A stretch of DNA of 64,000 bases from Polaribacter septentrionalilitoris (GCF_009832745.1 NZ_VRMJ01000042.1:124001-188000); one strand, 5' to 3'; shown: positions 27,501 through 34,545, numbered from the stretch's first letter. Notes: a model not told the origin generated them from the letters alone. Numbers and translations: made by a program.

Positions 27501-27819
27501 TACAAAACAAAAATTCCAATTAGAAAAACTCTCCAAAAAACTACAAAACTGGCACGAGTTAGATTTTGGAGACTTTATAAAAGAACTCAACAAAGCCATA
27601 AAAGCCAATAATAAGTTAAGAACAAAAGAAGATTTAGAGCCAATTGAACCATTAACCAAGAAAGATGAGTTTGAGTGGTTAGACCTCTTTGAAGAAAACA
27701 AACAAAAAGCACAAGCCTTACAAACCCAAATTAACCAAACAGATGCAGAAATCGACCAGATGGTATACGAATTATATAATCTAACTAAGGAAGAAATTGA
27801 GATTGTAGAAAATAGTTAA
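24514..27819 (+). CDS. Type IIG restriction-modification enzyme (Eco57I-like)
   Basis: An 1101-residue fused enzyme. The N-terminal nuclease region has IELKGTKT (about 107-114), the ExK part of a PD-(D/E)xK site. The adenine methyltransferase core has DPACGSGAFLNQAL (motif I, about 485-498) and VVIGNPPYVRQE (motif IV, about 605-615). The C-terminal region (about 750-1050) is the target-recognition and coiled-coil part. It would methylate its own sites and cut unmodified foreign DNA. A palindromic repeat inserted in frame encodes about 24 residues near 225-250. A remnant of a second copy of its C-terminus follows at 27864. Confidence 0.9.
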   Translation: MSLYQTSVLKSYINLQEDAVIEKAYKKYVKYFLNPTIQENIRSSKEEEYQGIFLTELFVNILDYTLKPKADFNLVAEYKNQTNSRKADGAILNNDIALGVIELKGTKTKDLESIRKQAFDYKANQKGCVYVITSNFEKLRFYINDATEFEEFNLFELTKERFQLFYLCLQKDNIINNVPLKIKEASIVQEEKITKDFYKDYSLFKRELYRDLVKQNAKRLKSSTVSSSIGSNEKKVSLGAANEVVEKSIEQQAESLKLEKNVKLTLFKKSQKLIDRFLFIFFAEDRSLLPANSTQQILDKWKDDVDFGDDRPLYTLFKQYFKFLDQGRQGTKSRGEIYAYNGGLFKEDTLLDGLEIDSDLLYKHTHKLAGYDFESQVDVNILGHIFENSLNEIESVNAEIEGADFDKQKSKRKKDGVFYTPKYITKYIVENTVGKLCTEKKVELGIKEEEYFKGRKNRNKSTISKLVTLLDDYRDWILQLTICDPACGSGAFLNQALNFLIAEHTYIDELKTKVLGGGLQFPDIENTILENNIFGVDLNEESVEIAKLSLWLRTAQPRRKLNDLSSNIKCGNSLIDSKTVAGNKAFHWETQFPQVFEKGGFDVVIGNPPYVRQELFKEIKPFLEKNYKCYNSIADLYTYFIEKGINLMNENGLFSFILPNKFLKATYGKNIRKVIKEDANLELLLDFDDYPVFADATTYPIIYVLNKKSNDKAKTFFYSEINKRDNTSDPINTLEIKKYKVSVESLKVEMWNFINLKKSALLKKIESKSTILKDLVDNKIFAGIASGKNDVFIVKDLSPFNNDFKAKEKLKLILGGSEISRYNINPVDNHIVFIPWDYDLNYSESIKEYLISNKKGLEKRPEVKSGRFNWWCLSRYGSNNSHLLNEPKIIAPFINNKCNFYLDESGEIYLQKNSMFISSGSKSLLAYLNSKISFFYLSNVCTTLQGGYYDFRRDKIQLLPVPQNLKNKEAFFIEKTDFISDSYKLLNRTKNKFKNYTKQKFQLEKLSKKLQNWHELDFGDFIKELNKAIKANNKLRTKEDLEPIEPLTKKDEFEWLDLFEENKQKAQALQTQINQTDAEIDQMVYELYNLTKEEIEIVENS
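25187..25258. repeat. REP-like palindromic insert inside the type IIG gene
   Basis: Nested complementary arms: CTTCGA...TCGAGAAG outside, TTGG...CCAA next, and CTAATGAAA...TTTCGTTAG inside (one wobble). The 72-bp block keeps the reading frame and encodes a Ser/Lys/Val-rich linker between the nuclease region and the methyltransferase core. It resembles the repeats at 22604, 23284 and 23391. Confidence 0.5.
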
Positions 27820-27863
27820 TTATAGTAAAAATTAGGGAGATTCGTGAATACCAAAAAATAAAA

Positions 27864-27944
27864 ATGAATGAACAAATAGATAAAATGGTGTATGAGTTGT
27901 ATGGTTTAACTGATGAGGAAATTGCTATTGTGGAAAATAGTTAG
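27864..27944 (+). pseudogene. Remnant duplicate of the type IIG C-terminus
   Basis: A 26-codon frame reading MNEQIDKMVYELYGLTDEEI and then AIVENS before its stop. It is nearly the same as the last residues of the upstream enzyme (QIDQMVYELYNLTKEEIEIVENS, with a break after NLTK). It lies 44 bp after the intact stop codon and lacks everything upstream. It looks like the tail of an older type IIG allele left when the main gene was replaced or its recognition domain swapped. Confidence 0.7.
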
Positions 27945-27959
27945 AACGAACTACTGGTT

Positions 27960-29099
27960 ATGGAAAAGGAAGAAAAAATATACAATAAACTTATTTTAAT
28001 AGGCAATGGTTTCGATTTAGCCTTAGGTTTAAAAACTTCATACAATGATTTTTTATTTTGGTATTTAAGAAACTTGTTGATTACATCAGTTCAAAACAAA
28101 CAACGTTTTGATGATAGAAATATGAGCACAAAATATTTCTATTACAAAGATGAGTTAACTACTACTTATTGGAATAGACTTTATGATCATAATCAATTAT
28201 TAGAATTTATAGATAGGTATGATACACTTAAAAAACTACAAGACTTATTAAAAGAAAATTCAAGAGTAATAATAGAAAGAGACTCTTTACTCTTTAGAAT
28301 GATATATGATTCATCTTTAAACTCTTGGGTGGATATTGAAAGAACATATTATCACATTTTAAAGTCAAATCTAAAAGAAAAAAAAGAAGTTGAAAAATTA
28401 AATAATGATTTTAATTTTTTAAAAAATCAATTAGAGATTTATTTATCAACGCTTAAAATTCCCGAACTTAAAAGACCAATTCTAACGGATTTTATAGAAC
28501 ATTTTTTTTGTGTAATACATCACAGTGAGGTTATTGATGTTAATGAAAATAAGCATTCAATAGGGACAAAAAATTACTATTTTTTAAATTTTAATTATAC
28601 AGATTCTCTTAAACAGATTTTAGATTCCTTTTTTACCCAGAATACAAATAAATCGTTCAAACCAAATTATCAATTAAGCCATATTCACGGTAAATTAAAT
28701 TCAAAAGAAGAAAAAATAATTTTTGGTTATGGTGATGAAATGGACGAAAAGTATGAAGAAATTCAAGATTTAAACGATAATTTATTTTTAGAAAACATAA
28801 AGTCCTTTCAATATTTCAGGAGTCCTAATTATAGAAATTTACTAAGGTTTGTAAATTCTAATGAGTATCAAGTTTGTATTTATGGGCATTCTTGTGGTTT
28901 GTCAGATAGGGTTATGCTTAACGAAATTTTTGAAAACGAAAATTGCAAATCTATTAAGGTATATTATTATAAAGATGAAAATGATTTTAATAATAAAACT
29001 ATGGAAATATCAAGGCATTTTAAAGATAATAACTCAATGAGAAAAAAGATTGTTAATTTCAATAATGCAGATATAATACCTCAATTAAAAGAAGATTAA
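27960..29099 (+). CDS. abiH: AbiH-family abortive-infection protein
   Basis: A 379-residue protein with the AbiH hallmark near the N-terminus: LILIGNGFDLALGLKTSYNDFL (broken here as LILIGNGFDLA and LGLKTSYNDF, about 12-32). Later parts NYFLNFNYTD-like (residues about 203-212) and HIHGKLNS (about 240-247) also fit the family. AbiH was first described in Lactococcus as a phage abortive-infection protein; its mechanism is not settled. It starts 15 bp after the restriction-gene remnant, and the GIY-YIG-like gene follows after 7 bp, so these form one defence transcript. Confidence 0.85.
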   Translation: MEKEEKIYNKLILIGNGFDLALGLKTSYNDFLFWYLRNLLITSVQNKQRFDDRNMSTKYFYYKDELTTTYWNRLYDHNQLLEFIDRYDTLKKLQDLLKENSRVIIERDSLLFRMIYDSSLNSWVDIERTYYHILKSNLKEKKEVEKLNNDFNFLKNQLEIYLSTLKIPELKRPILTDFIEHFFCVIHHSEVIDVNENKHSIGTKNYYFLNFNYTDSLKQILDSFFTQNTNKSFKPNYQLSHIHGKLNSKEEKIIFGYGDEMDEKYEEIQDLNDNLFLENIKSFQYFRSPNYRNLLRFVNSNEYQVCIYGHSCGLSDRVMLNEIFENENCKSIKVYYYKDENDFNNKTMEISRHFKDNNSMRKKIVNFNNADIIPQLKED

Positions 29100-29106
29100 T
29101 AAAATT

Positions 29107-29688
29107 ATGAAAAAGAAAATACAACAATATATTTCTAACTCAATAGAGATATTACAAGATGCTCAATTAAAAATACAATCAACTCAAAGTAAAAACTCCA
29201 TAGTTTTAGATGAAAAATACTTTCATGAAAAATTTATGAATGCTGTTAATATTAGCGAGGCAATTACTGAGTTTAGAGATTTAAAAGAGATTAAAAAACC
29301 TGTTTTATATTGGTTTGAACTTGTTTCTTCTAAACACAACCAATCAATAAGAGAGGAATTTATAAATGGTTACAGAGAACCTATAAAAAAAGGTTCAAAA
29401 ACCCCATACAGAAATACCTCTTCGTACAAAAAAACATTCAACCCTAACAGTTCAACTCTTTATGTAGGTAAGGTAGAGATAGGTTTTTGGGGTAGATTAG
29501 TAACCCATTTAGGGTATGCCCAAAGTTATAAAACAGCGGGTATGCAATTATTTCATTGGTATAAACCAGAATTATTTGGAGACATTAAACTAAATTATAT
29601 TGTATTTGATGAAAACATGAAACATCTTATCGTAATTTTAGAAAAGCTATTAGCAAAAGAATTAGAACCCCTGATTGGAAGATATTAA
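29107..29688 (+). CDS. GIY-YIG-like nuclease domain protein
   Basis: A 193-residue protein. The C-terminal half shows a GIY-YIG-like pattern: TLYVGKVEIGFWGRLVTHLG (about 116-135, giving the YVG strand and catalytic Arg), a middle strand LNYIVFDE, and a terminal ILEKLLAKELEPLIGR helix with the conserved Glu. The N-terminal 90 residues are helical and unassigned. The first GIY motif is degenerate, so activity is uncertain. It overlaps the possible TTG start of the PLD-like gene. Tight linkage with abiH upstream and a PLD-like gene downstream suggests a joint defence role. Confidence 0.6.
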   Translation: MKKKIQQYISNSIEILQDAQLKIQSTQSKNSIVLDEKYFHEKFMNAVNISEAITEFRDLKEIKKPVLYWFELVSSKHNQSIREEFINGYREPIKKGSKTPYRNTSSYKKTFNPNSSTLYVGKVEIGFWGRLVTHLGYAQSYKTAGMQLFHWYKPELFGDIKLNYIVFDENMKHLIVILEKLLAKELEPLIGRY

Positions 29689-29698
29689 AAAAAATAGA

Positions 29699-30652
29699 AT
29701 GTCACACTTTTTAAATAGAGAAAAATTTAATTTTTGGATTCCTAAATTAATAACCAAAGCAGATGTAGAGATTATATTAATAGTACCCTATATTAAAACT
29801 TCTGAAAATGTTTTTAGTGCATTAAAAAAAGCAAATAAGGCAAATAAAAGAATTGTAATTGTTTATAGAGAAAATAAATTAGATAGTATAGAAAAAGAAA
29901 AATTGCTTGCATTAGAAAATGTAGATTTATTACATCACCCAAACATACATTGTAAATGTTATTATAATGGGGATATACTAATAATTGGCTCTATGAATCT
30001 TTATGAGTATTCAGAAAAGAACAACAGAGAAATGGGGGTAATATTCAGTTGTGCTGAAGATGATATTATTGAAGTAAAATATAATGTTGATTATTTTGAA
30101 TATGATGACCTATTAAGTATTGAAGAGCCATTAAAAGAGATTAGAGAAATAATAAATGGGGCAACTTTAGAAAAGAAATCAAAAATAACGTTAGAAAAAG
30201 GGTTTAAACTTTTAACTATTCAAACAGATTTTGAATTAGCTCTTAAGCATTGCGAAATATTCAATAAACATTTTGGTAATAAAGTGTTCAGACCAATAAT
30301 AGATGAAAGAGCAAAATCAGAAGGTTTAGAATTATATGATATAAGTTGTACAAATTATTATGATAATATTGATTTAATTTTTGAGGAGAATAGATTGAAA
30401 CTTCATATAAATCTAAATGAAAAAGAAAAAATAAAACTACATAATCTCTGGAAACAAGAATACAATGAATTTCGTTTTAAAGGATTTAAACATTATTGGA
30501 ATTGGCACACCCAACCAATTTATATATATAAAGATAGTAAATATGACTTTTGGGATAAAAATGAAGATAATGATAAAAAGTTATTAGATGCTTATCAAAA
30601 AGGGCTAAAAAAAGTATTTGAATATTATCAAAAATTAAAAAAAGAAATATGA
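29699..30652 (+). CDS. Phospholipase D-like domain protein
   Basis: About 317 residues from ATG 29699 (MSHFLNREKF); an in-frame TTG at 29675 inside the previous gene is possible. A single HKD motif is visible: IHCKCYYNGDILIIGSMNL, with H84, K86 and a Ser/Asn about residues 97-99. Single-HKD proteins usually act as dimers, many as nucleases (Nuc, BfiI). The C-terminal part (about 150-317) matches no family known to me and carries several aromatic residues. Third gene of the AbiH cluster. Confidence 0.7.
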   Translation: MSHFLNREKFNFWIPKLITKADVEIILIVPYIKTSENVFSALKKANKANKRIVIVYRENKLDSIEKEKLLALENVDLLHHPNIHCKCYYNGDILIIGSMNLYEYSEKNNREMGVIFSCAEDDIIEVKYNVDYFEYDDLLSIEEPLKEIREIINGATLEKKSKITLEKGFKLLTIQTDFELALKHCEIFNKHFGNKVFRPIIDERAKSEGLELYDISCTNYYDNIDLIFEENRLKLHINLNEKEKIKLHNLWKQEYNEFRFKGFKHYWNWHTQPIYIYKDSKYDFWDKNEDNDKKLLDAYQKGLKKVFEYYQKLKKEI

Positions 30653-30838
30653 TAAAACTGCTTTAGATTTAGTGATAGTAATAAAATAATTTTATCAAGT
30701 AAAAAATAGTAATCTAGATATTGTGTTTTAGTTGATAACTATTAAATTAAACTATATTAATCAAGTATGATAAATGTTATTTTTGACTTCTATTTTTTCT
30801 AAATATTTGATTACCTAAAATTAATTAAACGTTAAAAA

Positions 30839-30883
30839 TTCACTTTTAAGTGAAATAAATTTGTAAATTAACTTATAAGTGAA
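30839..30883 (+). promoter_or_regulatory. Twin palindromic operators of the toxin-antitoxin-chaperone operon
   Basis: TTCACTTTTAAGTGAA (30839-30854) has perfect 7-bp arms. A near-copy TTAACTTATAAGTGAA (30868-30883) follows 13 bp later and contains the perfect palindrome ACTTATAAGT. Two like palindromes just ahead of a toxin-antitoxin operon fit binding sites for the HTH antitoxin (autorepression). Confidence 0.65.
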
Positions 30884-31403
30884 TAACTTTGCACGCATAA
30901 AACCATTATTCAAATTAAAAACAGTAGCTTATTATTCTGTTTGTATAGAAGATAATGATGTAACACTTTATCAAGAATTTGTTGAAAAGCATACACTTGA
31001 AAATAAAAACAAGTTATATCATATTCAAAAATGGTTACAACTTATAGGTGAAAAATATGGTGCACAAAATCGTTTTTTTAGAAATGAAGCAAAAAATGCA
31101 GACACTTCAGCATTACCGCCAATTGGCAAAGACCGAAAACCTTACTACGTGGAATATGGTAAGAAAAAGGCAAATAATTTAAGATTATATTGCTTAAAAG
31201 CAAATTCAAATGTCGTTTTTCTTTTTAGTGGCGATATAAAAACAACACAAAAAGCACAAGATTGTCCAAATGTTAGAAAACATTTTAATTTAGCAAATGC
31301 ATTAACTAAAGCCATTGATAACGCTTTTAGAGAAAACGATATTATTTGGAACGAAGATTGCACTTTAATTAATTGCGATGAAGATTTCATCCTTTATTAT
31401 TAA
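30879..31403 (+). CDS. HigB/RelE-like toxin of a toxin-antitoxin-chaperone set
   Basis: A 174-residue frame opening with GTG. Parts such as HIQKWLQLIGEKYGAQNRFFRNE, SNVVFLFSGDIKTTQKAQDCP and NLANALTKAIDNAFRENDI give the mixed alpha/beta pattern and basic residues expected of an mRNA-interferase-type toxin, but similarity to named RelE/HigB proteins is weak by eye. Toxin-first order ahead of an XRE antitoxin matches HigBA systems. The start is unsure because a -7 box overlaps codons 2-5. It lies 11 bp before the antitoxin gene. Confidence 0.55.
   Translation: MNNFARIKPLFKLKTVAYYSVCIEDNDVTLYQEFVEKHTLENKNKLYHIQKWLQLIGEKYGAQNRFFRNEAKNADTSALPPIGKDRKPYYVEYGKKKANNLRLYCLKANSNVVFLFSGDIKTTQKAQDCPNVRKHFNLANALTKAIDNAFRENDIIWNEDCTLINCDEDFILYY
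30884..30891 (+). promoter_or_regulatory. -7 promoter box of the toxin-antitoxin-chaperone operon
   Basis: TAACTTTG fits TAnnTTTG exactly, and a TTTG at 30860-30863 lies at the spacing usual for a Bacteroidota -33 element. The box abuts the second operator palindrome. It overlaps the first codons of the GTG-started toxin frame, so either the toxin starts further in or another promoter is used. Confidence 0.5.
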
Positions 31404-31414
31404 ATAAAACAAAA

Positions 31415-31786
31415 ATGGAATTTCCTAAAGAAAACATACTTAATAACTGGTTAGAAGAAAACAAAAACCCAGAGATAGATAGATTTATTGAACGTAATTT
31501 AGAGATTACTCAAAAAGTATGTGCTATCTTGAACAAAAGAGGTATAAAGAAAAAAGAGTTTGCTAAAATGTTAGATAAAAGACCTTCTGAAGTTACAAAA
31601 TGGTTGTCAGGTTTACATAATTTAACATTAAAAAGTATTACAAAAATGGAGGTAGCATTAGGTGTAAACTTAATGAACCCAGAGCCTCAATATATTTATT
31701 TAGGTAAAGTTGAAGGTGGTTCTAAAGATTTAGCAAAAGCAATAGATAATTATGAGCAAACGTATTACACACAAGAAGCTGTATAA
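31415..31786 (+). CDS. HigA-like XRE antitoxin with aromatic C-terminal tail
   Basis: A 123-residue protein with an XRE helix-turn-helix (about 37-92: VCAILNKRGIKKKEFAKML, RPSEVTKWLSGLHNLTLKSI, KMEVALGVNL). The last 30-35 residues are an extension rich in Tyr (PQYIYLG, NYEQTYYTQEAV). In known toxin-antitoxin-chaperone systems a C-terminal tail of the antitoxin is bound by a SecB-like chaperone and makes the antitoxin unstable without it; this tail is a good candidate. The stop codon overlaps the start of the SecB-like gene (TAATG). Confidence 0.8.
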   Translation: MEFPKENILNNWLEENKNPEIDRFIERNLEITQKVCAILNKRGIKKKEFAKMLDKRPSEVTKWLSGLHNLTLKSITKMEVALGVNLMNPEPQYIYLGKVEGGSKDLAKAIDNYEQTYYTQEAV

Positions 31787-32217
31787 TGGCAGATAACGTA
31801 ATCATTCCAGATAAAATAAAATTATTTCATATTGATGTTGTTAGCACTTATATAAACGACAATACAATTGATGAAAACTTAAATCTTGAATTTAGTGTTG
31901 CTCACAACACAAGACATAACCTCAATGACGAACGTGTTAAAATTGAATTATTTATTAATTTGTTATCGCATCAAGAAATAGGGGTTAAATTTCATATAGA
32001 CTTTCATTACAATATCAAAGATTTAGAGAATCATTATGAATTAAATGAAAATGAAATACCAATATTTTCTGGTCAATTTATTGCTACCCTAATAGGTATT
32101 AGTTTTTCAACTGCAAGAGGTCTTATATTTCAACAATTGCAAGAAACTAATTTTAAAGGAATGATTTTACCTATCGTATCTCCTTTAAAAATGTTAGAAT
32201 CTCAAAAGAAAATATAA
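31786..32217 (+). CDS. SecB-like chaperone of the toxin-antitoxin set
   Basis: A 143-residue acidic protein with alternating strands (LNLEFSVAHNTRHN, RVKIELFINLLSH, VKFHIDFHYNI). The C-terminal segment (FSTARGLIFQQLQETNFKGM followed by ILPIVSPLKML) follows the SecB pattern, where an AR-containing helix leads to a L-x-P-V-x-P-x-x-L element. Mycobacterium Rv1957 is the reference SecB-like chaperone that controls a HigBA pair. Gene overlap with the antitoxin supports the assignment, made by eye from motif and context. Confidence 0.65.
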   Translation: MADNVIIPDKIKLFHIDVVSTYINDNTIDENLNLEFSVAHNTRHNLNDERVKIELFINLLSHQEIGVKFHIDFHYNIKDLENHYELNENEIPIFSGQFIATLIGISFSTARGLIFQQLQETNFKGMILPIVSPLKMLESQKKI

Positions 32218-32421
32218 TTCCCCACAACACAAAACCCAGTTTAGTGCAAAAGCAAAAAATGGCTGTCTTTTGTATTGTTCCGCTTTCCCCTGCAAGTTTA
32301 GCGTTTTACTATTCTAGTGGTACTTGCATTTTAAAGCTTGTATTTTCGCACACTCAAACACAACTATAAAAAGCAACGCGTTTTTATTATTTCAAAAAAC
32401 ACAAAACTTCCCAAAGCTAAG

Positions 32422-32483
32422 TTACATAATGCGCAGTTATATACACATTCATTTAATTTCTGGTCTATAACGCCATTATGTAA
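32422..32483. repeat. Imperfect stem-loop with internal bulge
   Basis: TTACATAATG (32422-32431) pairs exactly with CATTATGTAA (32474-32483). Inside, after unequal unpaired bases (CGCAG versus GCG), TTATA pairs with TATAA. The bulged long-arm shape recalls integron attC sites, but the canonical core-site sequences are not met and no integron integrase is present. Confidence 0.45.
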
Positions 32484-32915
32484 AATAGCCGCTCTTCCAA
32501 CGCACACTTCAGCTATTAATAATGTAATTTAGTTATTTTAACAACATTTCGTCATTGTTGCATTGGTTTTATAAGTGCTTATTTGTTATTTTAAATTAAC
32601 ATTAGTAAAATCATTAAAAATTCAGTTTACATTAGAAATTATAAAGCACATATAAAATCAAAAAAAAGCCAATAAGAGTAAAACTCTTTATTAGTGTAGA
32701 ACATTCGTTGTAACCGTTTTCACTAAAAGTAAATGCTAAGTATAAAACAAATAAAAAGTTTCATTAGTAAATTACCCCTTTAAAATATAAAATAGTAAGC
32801 ATTCACTTTTAATAAAACCTCAATAAATTTAGAATGCACAAATAAAAAGTCTTTACACTTATTCTCGCTGCTGCTCACGCACTAGGTACTACGTCCTTAA
32901 TTATTAAAAAAAGAA

Positions 32916-32938
32916 ACCCACATCGTGGAGAGGTGGGT
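32916..32938 (-). terminator. Hairpin with T run on the minus strand
   Basis: ACCCAC (32916-32921) pairs with GTGGGT (32933-32938). Read on the minus strand it is followed by TTCTTTTTTT, the layout of an intrinsic terminator. No minus-strand gene is visible upstream of it, so it may end a non-coding RNA or act on the plus strand as the leader of the 10-codon frame at 32949. Confidence 0.4.
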
Positions 32939-33511
32939 AAAAATTGCTATGAAAAAGAATGTGAGATTAAACTCACAATAGTAAAGATATTAAATTTTCA
33001 AAAATACTTTTAGTTAATTATTCCTTATCTCATTCAACTGCACAAAACCATCGCTAAGTCCAAGTATTCCTTATCTCAAGTCTTTGTTTGTTTCATTTCA
33101 TTAAGTAATCACAAAAAAAATCCAGATAAAATCTATCATTTTAGATATAATAAAAAATAAAGGATAAAAAGAAAAACAAAAAAAAGACAGCAAAACAAAT
33201 GGTTCCCTTAATGTTGTAGTGGTTTCAACATCTGTTTCATTCAAGAAAAATGTAATTGCATAAAATTTTGTCTTTTTAAAGCCTACGCTTTTAGCCTATA
33301 AAGGTCAAGCCCTTTGGGTTTTGAAAAAAATCTCCACCAACTGACAACTTAATACTCAAAATTCAACATTCGATAGTTGGTAGTATTTTTTTCAAAAACC
33401 TTGATAGTCTACCCTCTCCATTTAGAAACAGCTTTCTTTTTGTTGTTTTCCTTTCCAAAATTTTATGGGCAAAAAAATAGCAAAAGAATCTGAACCTAAA
33501 AATGGATACTT

Positions 33512-33916
33512 ATGCAAATTTTTGAAATCAAAACCCACAAAATTGGACGAACTTACTCAAACCCACATTTTTTTATTTTAAATAAAGGATTAAATTCTGG
33601 AAAGCCATTAGACAAACCTTGTCCAAACTGTTTTGTAATTTCCACAACTTCTAGAGCAAATAGAGAGTCTTTGTATTACCTGTGTTTGTCTTTAAAAGTT
33701 GGTCAATACTTTCGTTATTATTTAAAAGGCTCTGTCATTCCATTTATTGGTATTTCTGATGTGAAAAAAGTAATAAATACTGCACTGCAGAACTATGAAG
33801 AACAACAATGGCAATTGAAAGTTGAAAAACTCAAAAAAATAACTGCTTTCGAAGAAAACTTACAACAACAATTGTCAACTATTTCAAAACTAAAAATAGC
33901 CTTACTAAAATCTTAA
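33512..33916 (+). CDS. DUF6943-like protein of Bacteroidota mobile elements
   Basis: A 134-residue protein of unknown function. The N-terminal part has GLNSGKPLDKPCPNCFVI, with a CPNC pair that could bind metal; the middle reads YYLCLSLKVGQYFRYYLKGSVIPFI, and the last 40 residues form a coiled coil. It resembles small proteins that recur in Bacteroidota mobile elements (DUF6943). It stands alone after the long non-coding segment and 11 bp before the SLOG gene. No function can be assigned. Confidence 0.6.
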   Translation: MQIFEIKTHKIGRTYSNPHFFILNKGLNSGKPLDKPCPNCFVISTTSRANRESLYYLCLSLKVGQYFRYYLKGSVIPFIGISDVKKVINTALQNYEEQQWQLKVEKLKKITAFEENLQQQLSTISKLKIALLKS

Positions 33917-33927
33917 CAAATTAAACT

Positions 33928-34299
33928 ATGAAAATAATTATAGCTGGGTCTAGAAACTTCACCAACTACCAAAAATTAAAACAAGAATGTGATAAATTCC
34001 TCCAGGAATATAAAAATATTGAGATTGTATCTGGAGCTCACTACAAAGGTGCAGACAAATTAGGTGAGAAATACGCCTCCGAAAAAAAAATCAAAATCAT
34101 AAAATTTCAGGCTGATTGGACAAAATACGGAAAAGCTGCTGGACCAAAAAGAAATAATCAAATGGCAATATACGCAGACGCATTAATTGCTTTTTGGGAT
34201 GGAGAAAGTAAAGGAACAAAAAATATGATTCAACTCGCAAAATATAACCAATTAGAAACCAGAATAATTCTCTTTAAAAACGAAATTCGGACTATTTAG
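33928..34299 (+). CDS. SLOG-domain protein (DUF2493 / YspA-like)
   Basis: A 123-residue Rossmann-like protein: MKIIIAGSRNFTNY at the start, IVSGAHYKGADKLGEKYA in the middle and IAFWDGESKGTKNMIQLA near the end, the standard DUF2493 pattern. SLOG domains bind or process nucleotide-type ligands and often occur in defence and mobile-element contexts. It lies 11 bp after the DUF6943-like gene; a shared bidirectional terminator follows at 34311. Ligand unknown. Confidence 0.85.
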   Translation: MKIIIAGSRNFTNYQKLKQECDKFLQEYKNIEIVSGAHYKGADKLGEKYASEKKIKIIKFQADWTKYGKAAGPKRNNQMAIYADALIAFWDGESKGTKNMIQLAKYNQLETRIILFKNEIRTI

Positions 34300-34310
34300 T
34301 CAATGAAAAC

Positions 34311-34346
34311 AAAAGAATACCCAGTACAAAAACTAGGTATTCTTTT
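34311..34346. terminator. Bidirectional terminator between convergent genes
   Basis: AAAAGAATACC (34311-34321) pairs perfectly with GGTATTCTTTT (34336-34346), with T runs on both strands. It ends the rightward SLOG transcript and the leftward four-gene cassette; its 3' part touches the last codons of the leftward gene at 34333. Confidence 0.8.
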
Positions 34347-34545
34347 TTTGCTTCCTAAAAAACAACCACTTTAATAATGTAGAAACAGAAAAACTAACAA
34401 TTGCTCCAATTATAGCCATAATAATAGTAAAAAGTATATCGTCTAAACTAATAGTAAAAACTGTAGAAAGCAATGTTCCTCCAACAACACCAGACTTTAT
34501 TTGAATATCGTTCTGTAACATATATTTACTAATCCTTTTTTTCAT
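34333..34545 (-). CDS. Small membrane protein, last gene of the DUF5675 cassette
   Basis: A 70-residue protein with two likely membrane segments (GVVGGTLLSTVFTI, about 19-32, and LFTIIMAIIGAIVSFSVSTL, about 38-57) and a basic tail (FFRKQKKNT). Its size and layout are holin-like, but no family is recognised. It overlaps the preceding gene by 17 bp, so the two are translationally linked. Confidence 0.6.
   Translation of the reverse strand: MKKRISKYMLQNDIQIKSGVVGGTLLSTVFTISLDDILFTIIMAIIGAIVSFSVSTLLKWLFFRKQKKNT

Larger units (their letters stand above)
32218..33511. other. 1.3-kb gene-poor segment with hairpins and short repeats
   Basis: No reading frame here looks like a real gene. It holds an attC-like hairpin (32422-32483), a near-inverted repeat TAAAAGTAAATGCT versus AGCATTCACTTTTA (about 32727-32815), a GC-rich hairpin (32916-32938), a 10-codon frame (32949-32981) and a 14-bp direct repeat TATTCCTTATCTCA at 33019-33032 and 33065-33078. 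Its density of structures suggests an RNA or transfer/replication function rather than decayed coding sequence. Confidence 0.5.

Noticed and set aside
24514-27819. BREX PglX methyltransferase
   Set aside because: The protein has an N-terminal nuclease motif (IELKG) and no BREX partner genes are nearby, so a type IIG enzyme fits better.
32422-32483. True integron attC site
   Set aside because: The conserved core-site sequences are not matched, there is one copy, and no integron integrase is present. It is kept only as an attC-like hairpin.
32338-32532. A 64-codon frame after the SecB-like gene
   Set aside because: TTG start, no recognisable motif, composition unlike a protein, and it runs through the bulged hairpin at 32422-32483. 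It is best read as chance.
33463-33579. A 38-codon frame overlapping the start of the DUF6943-like gene
   Set aside because: It shares DNA with the better-supported gene in another frame and shows no motif.
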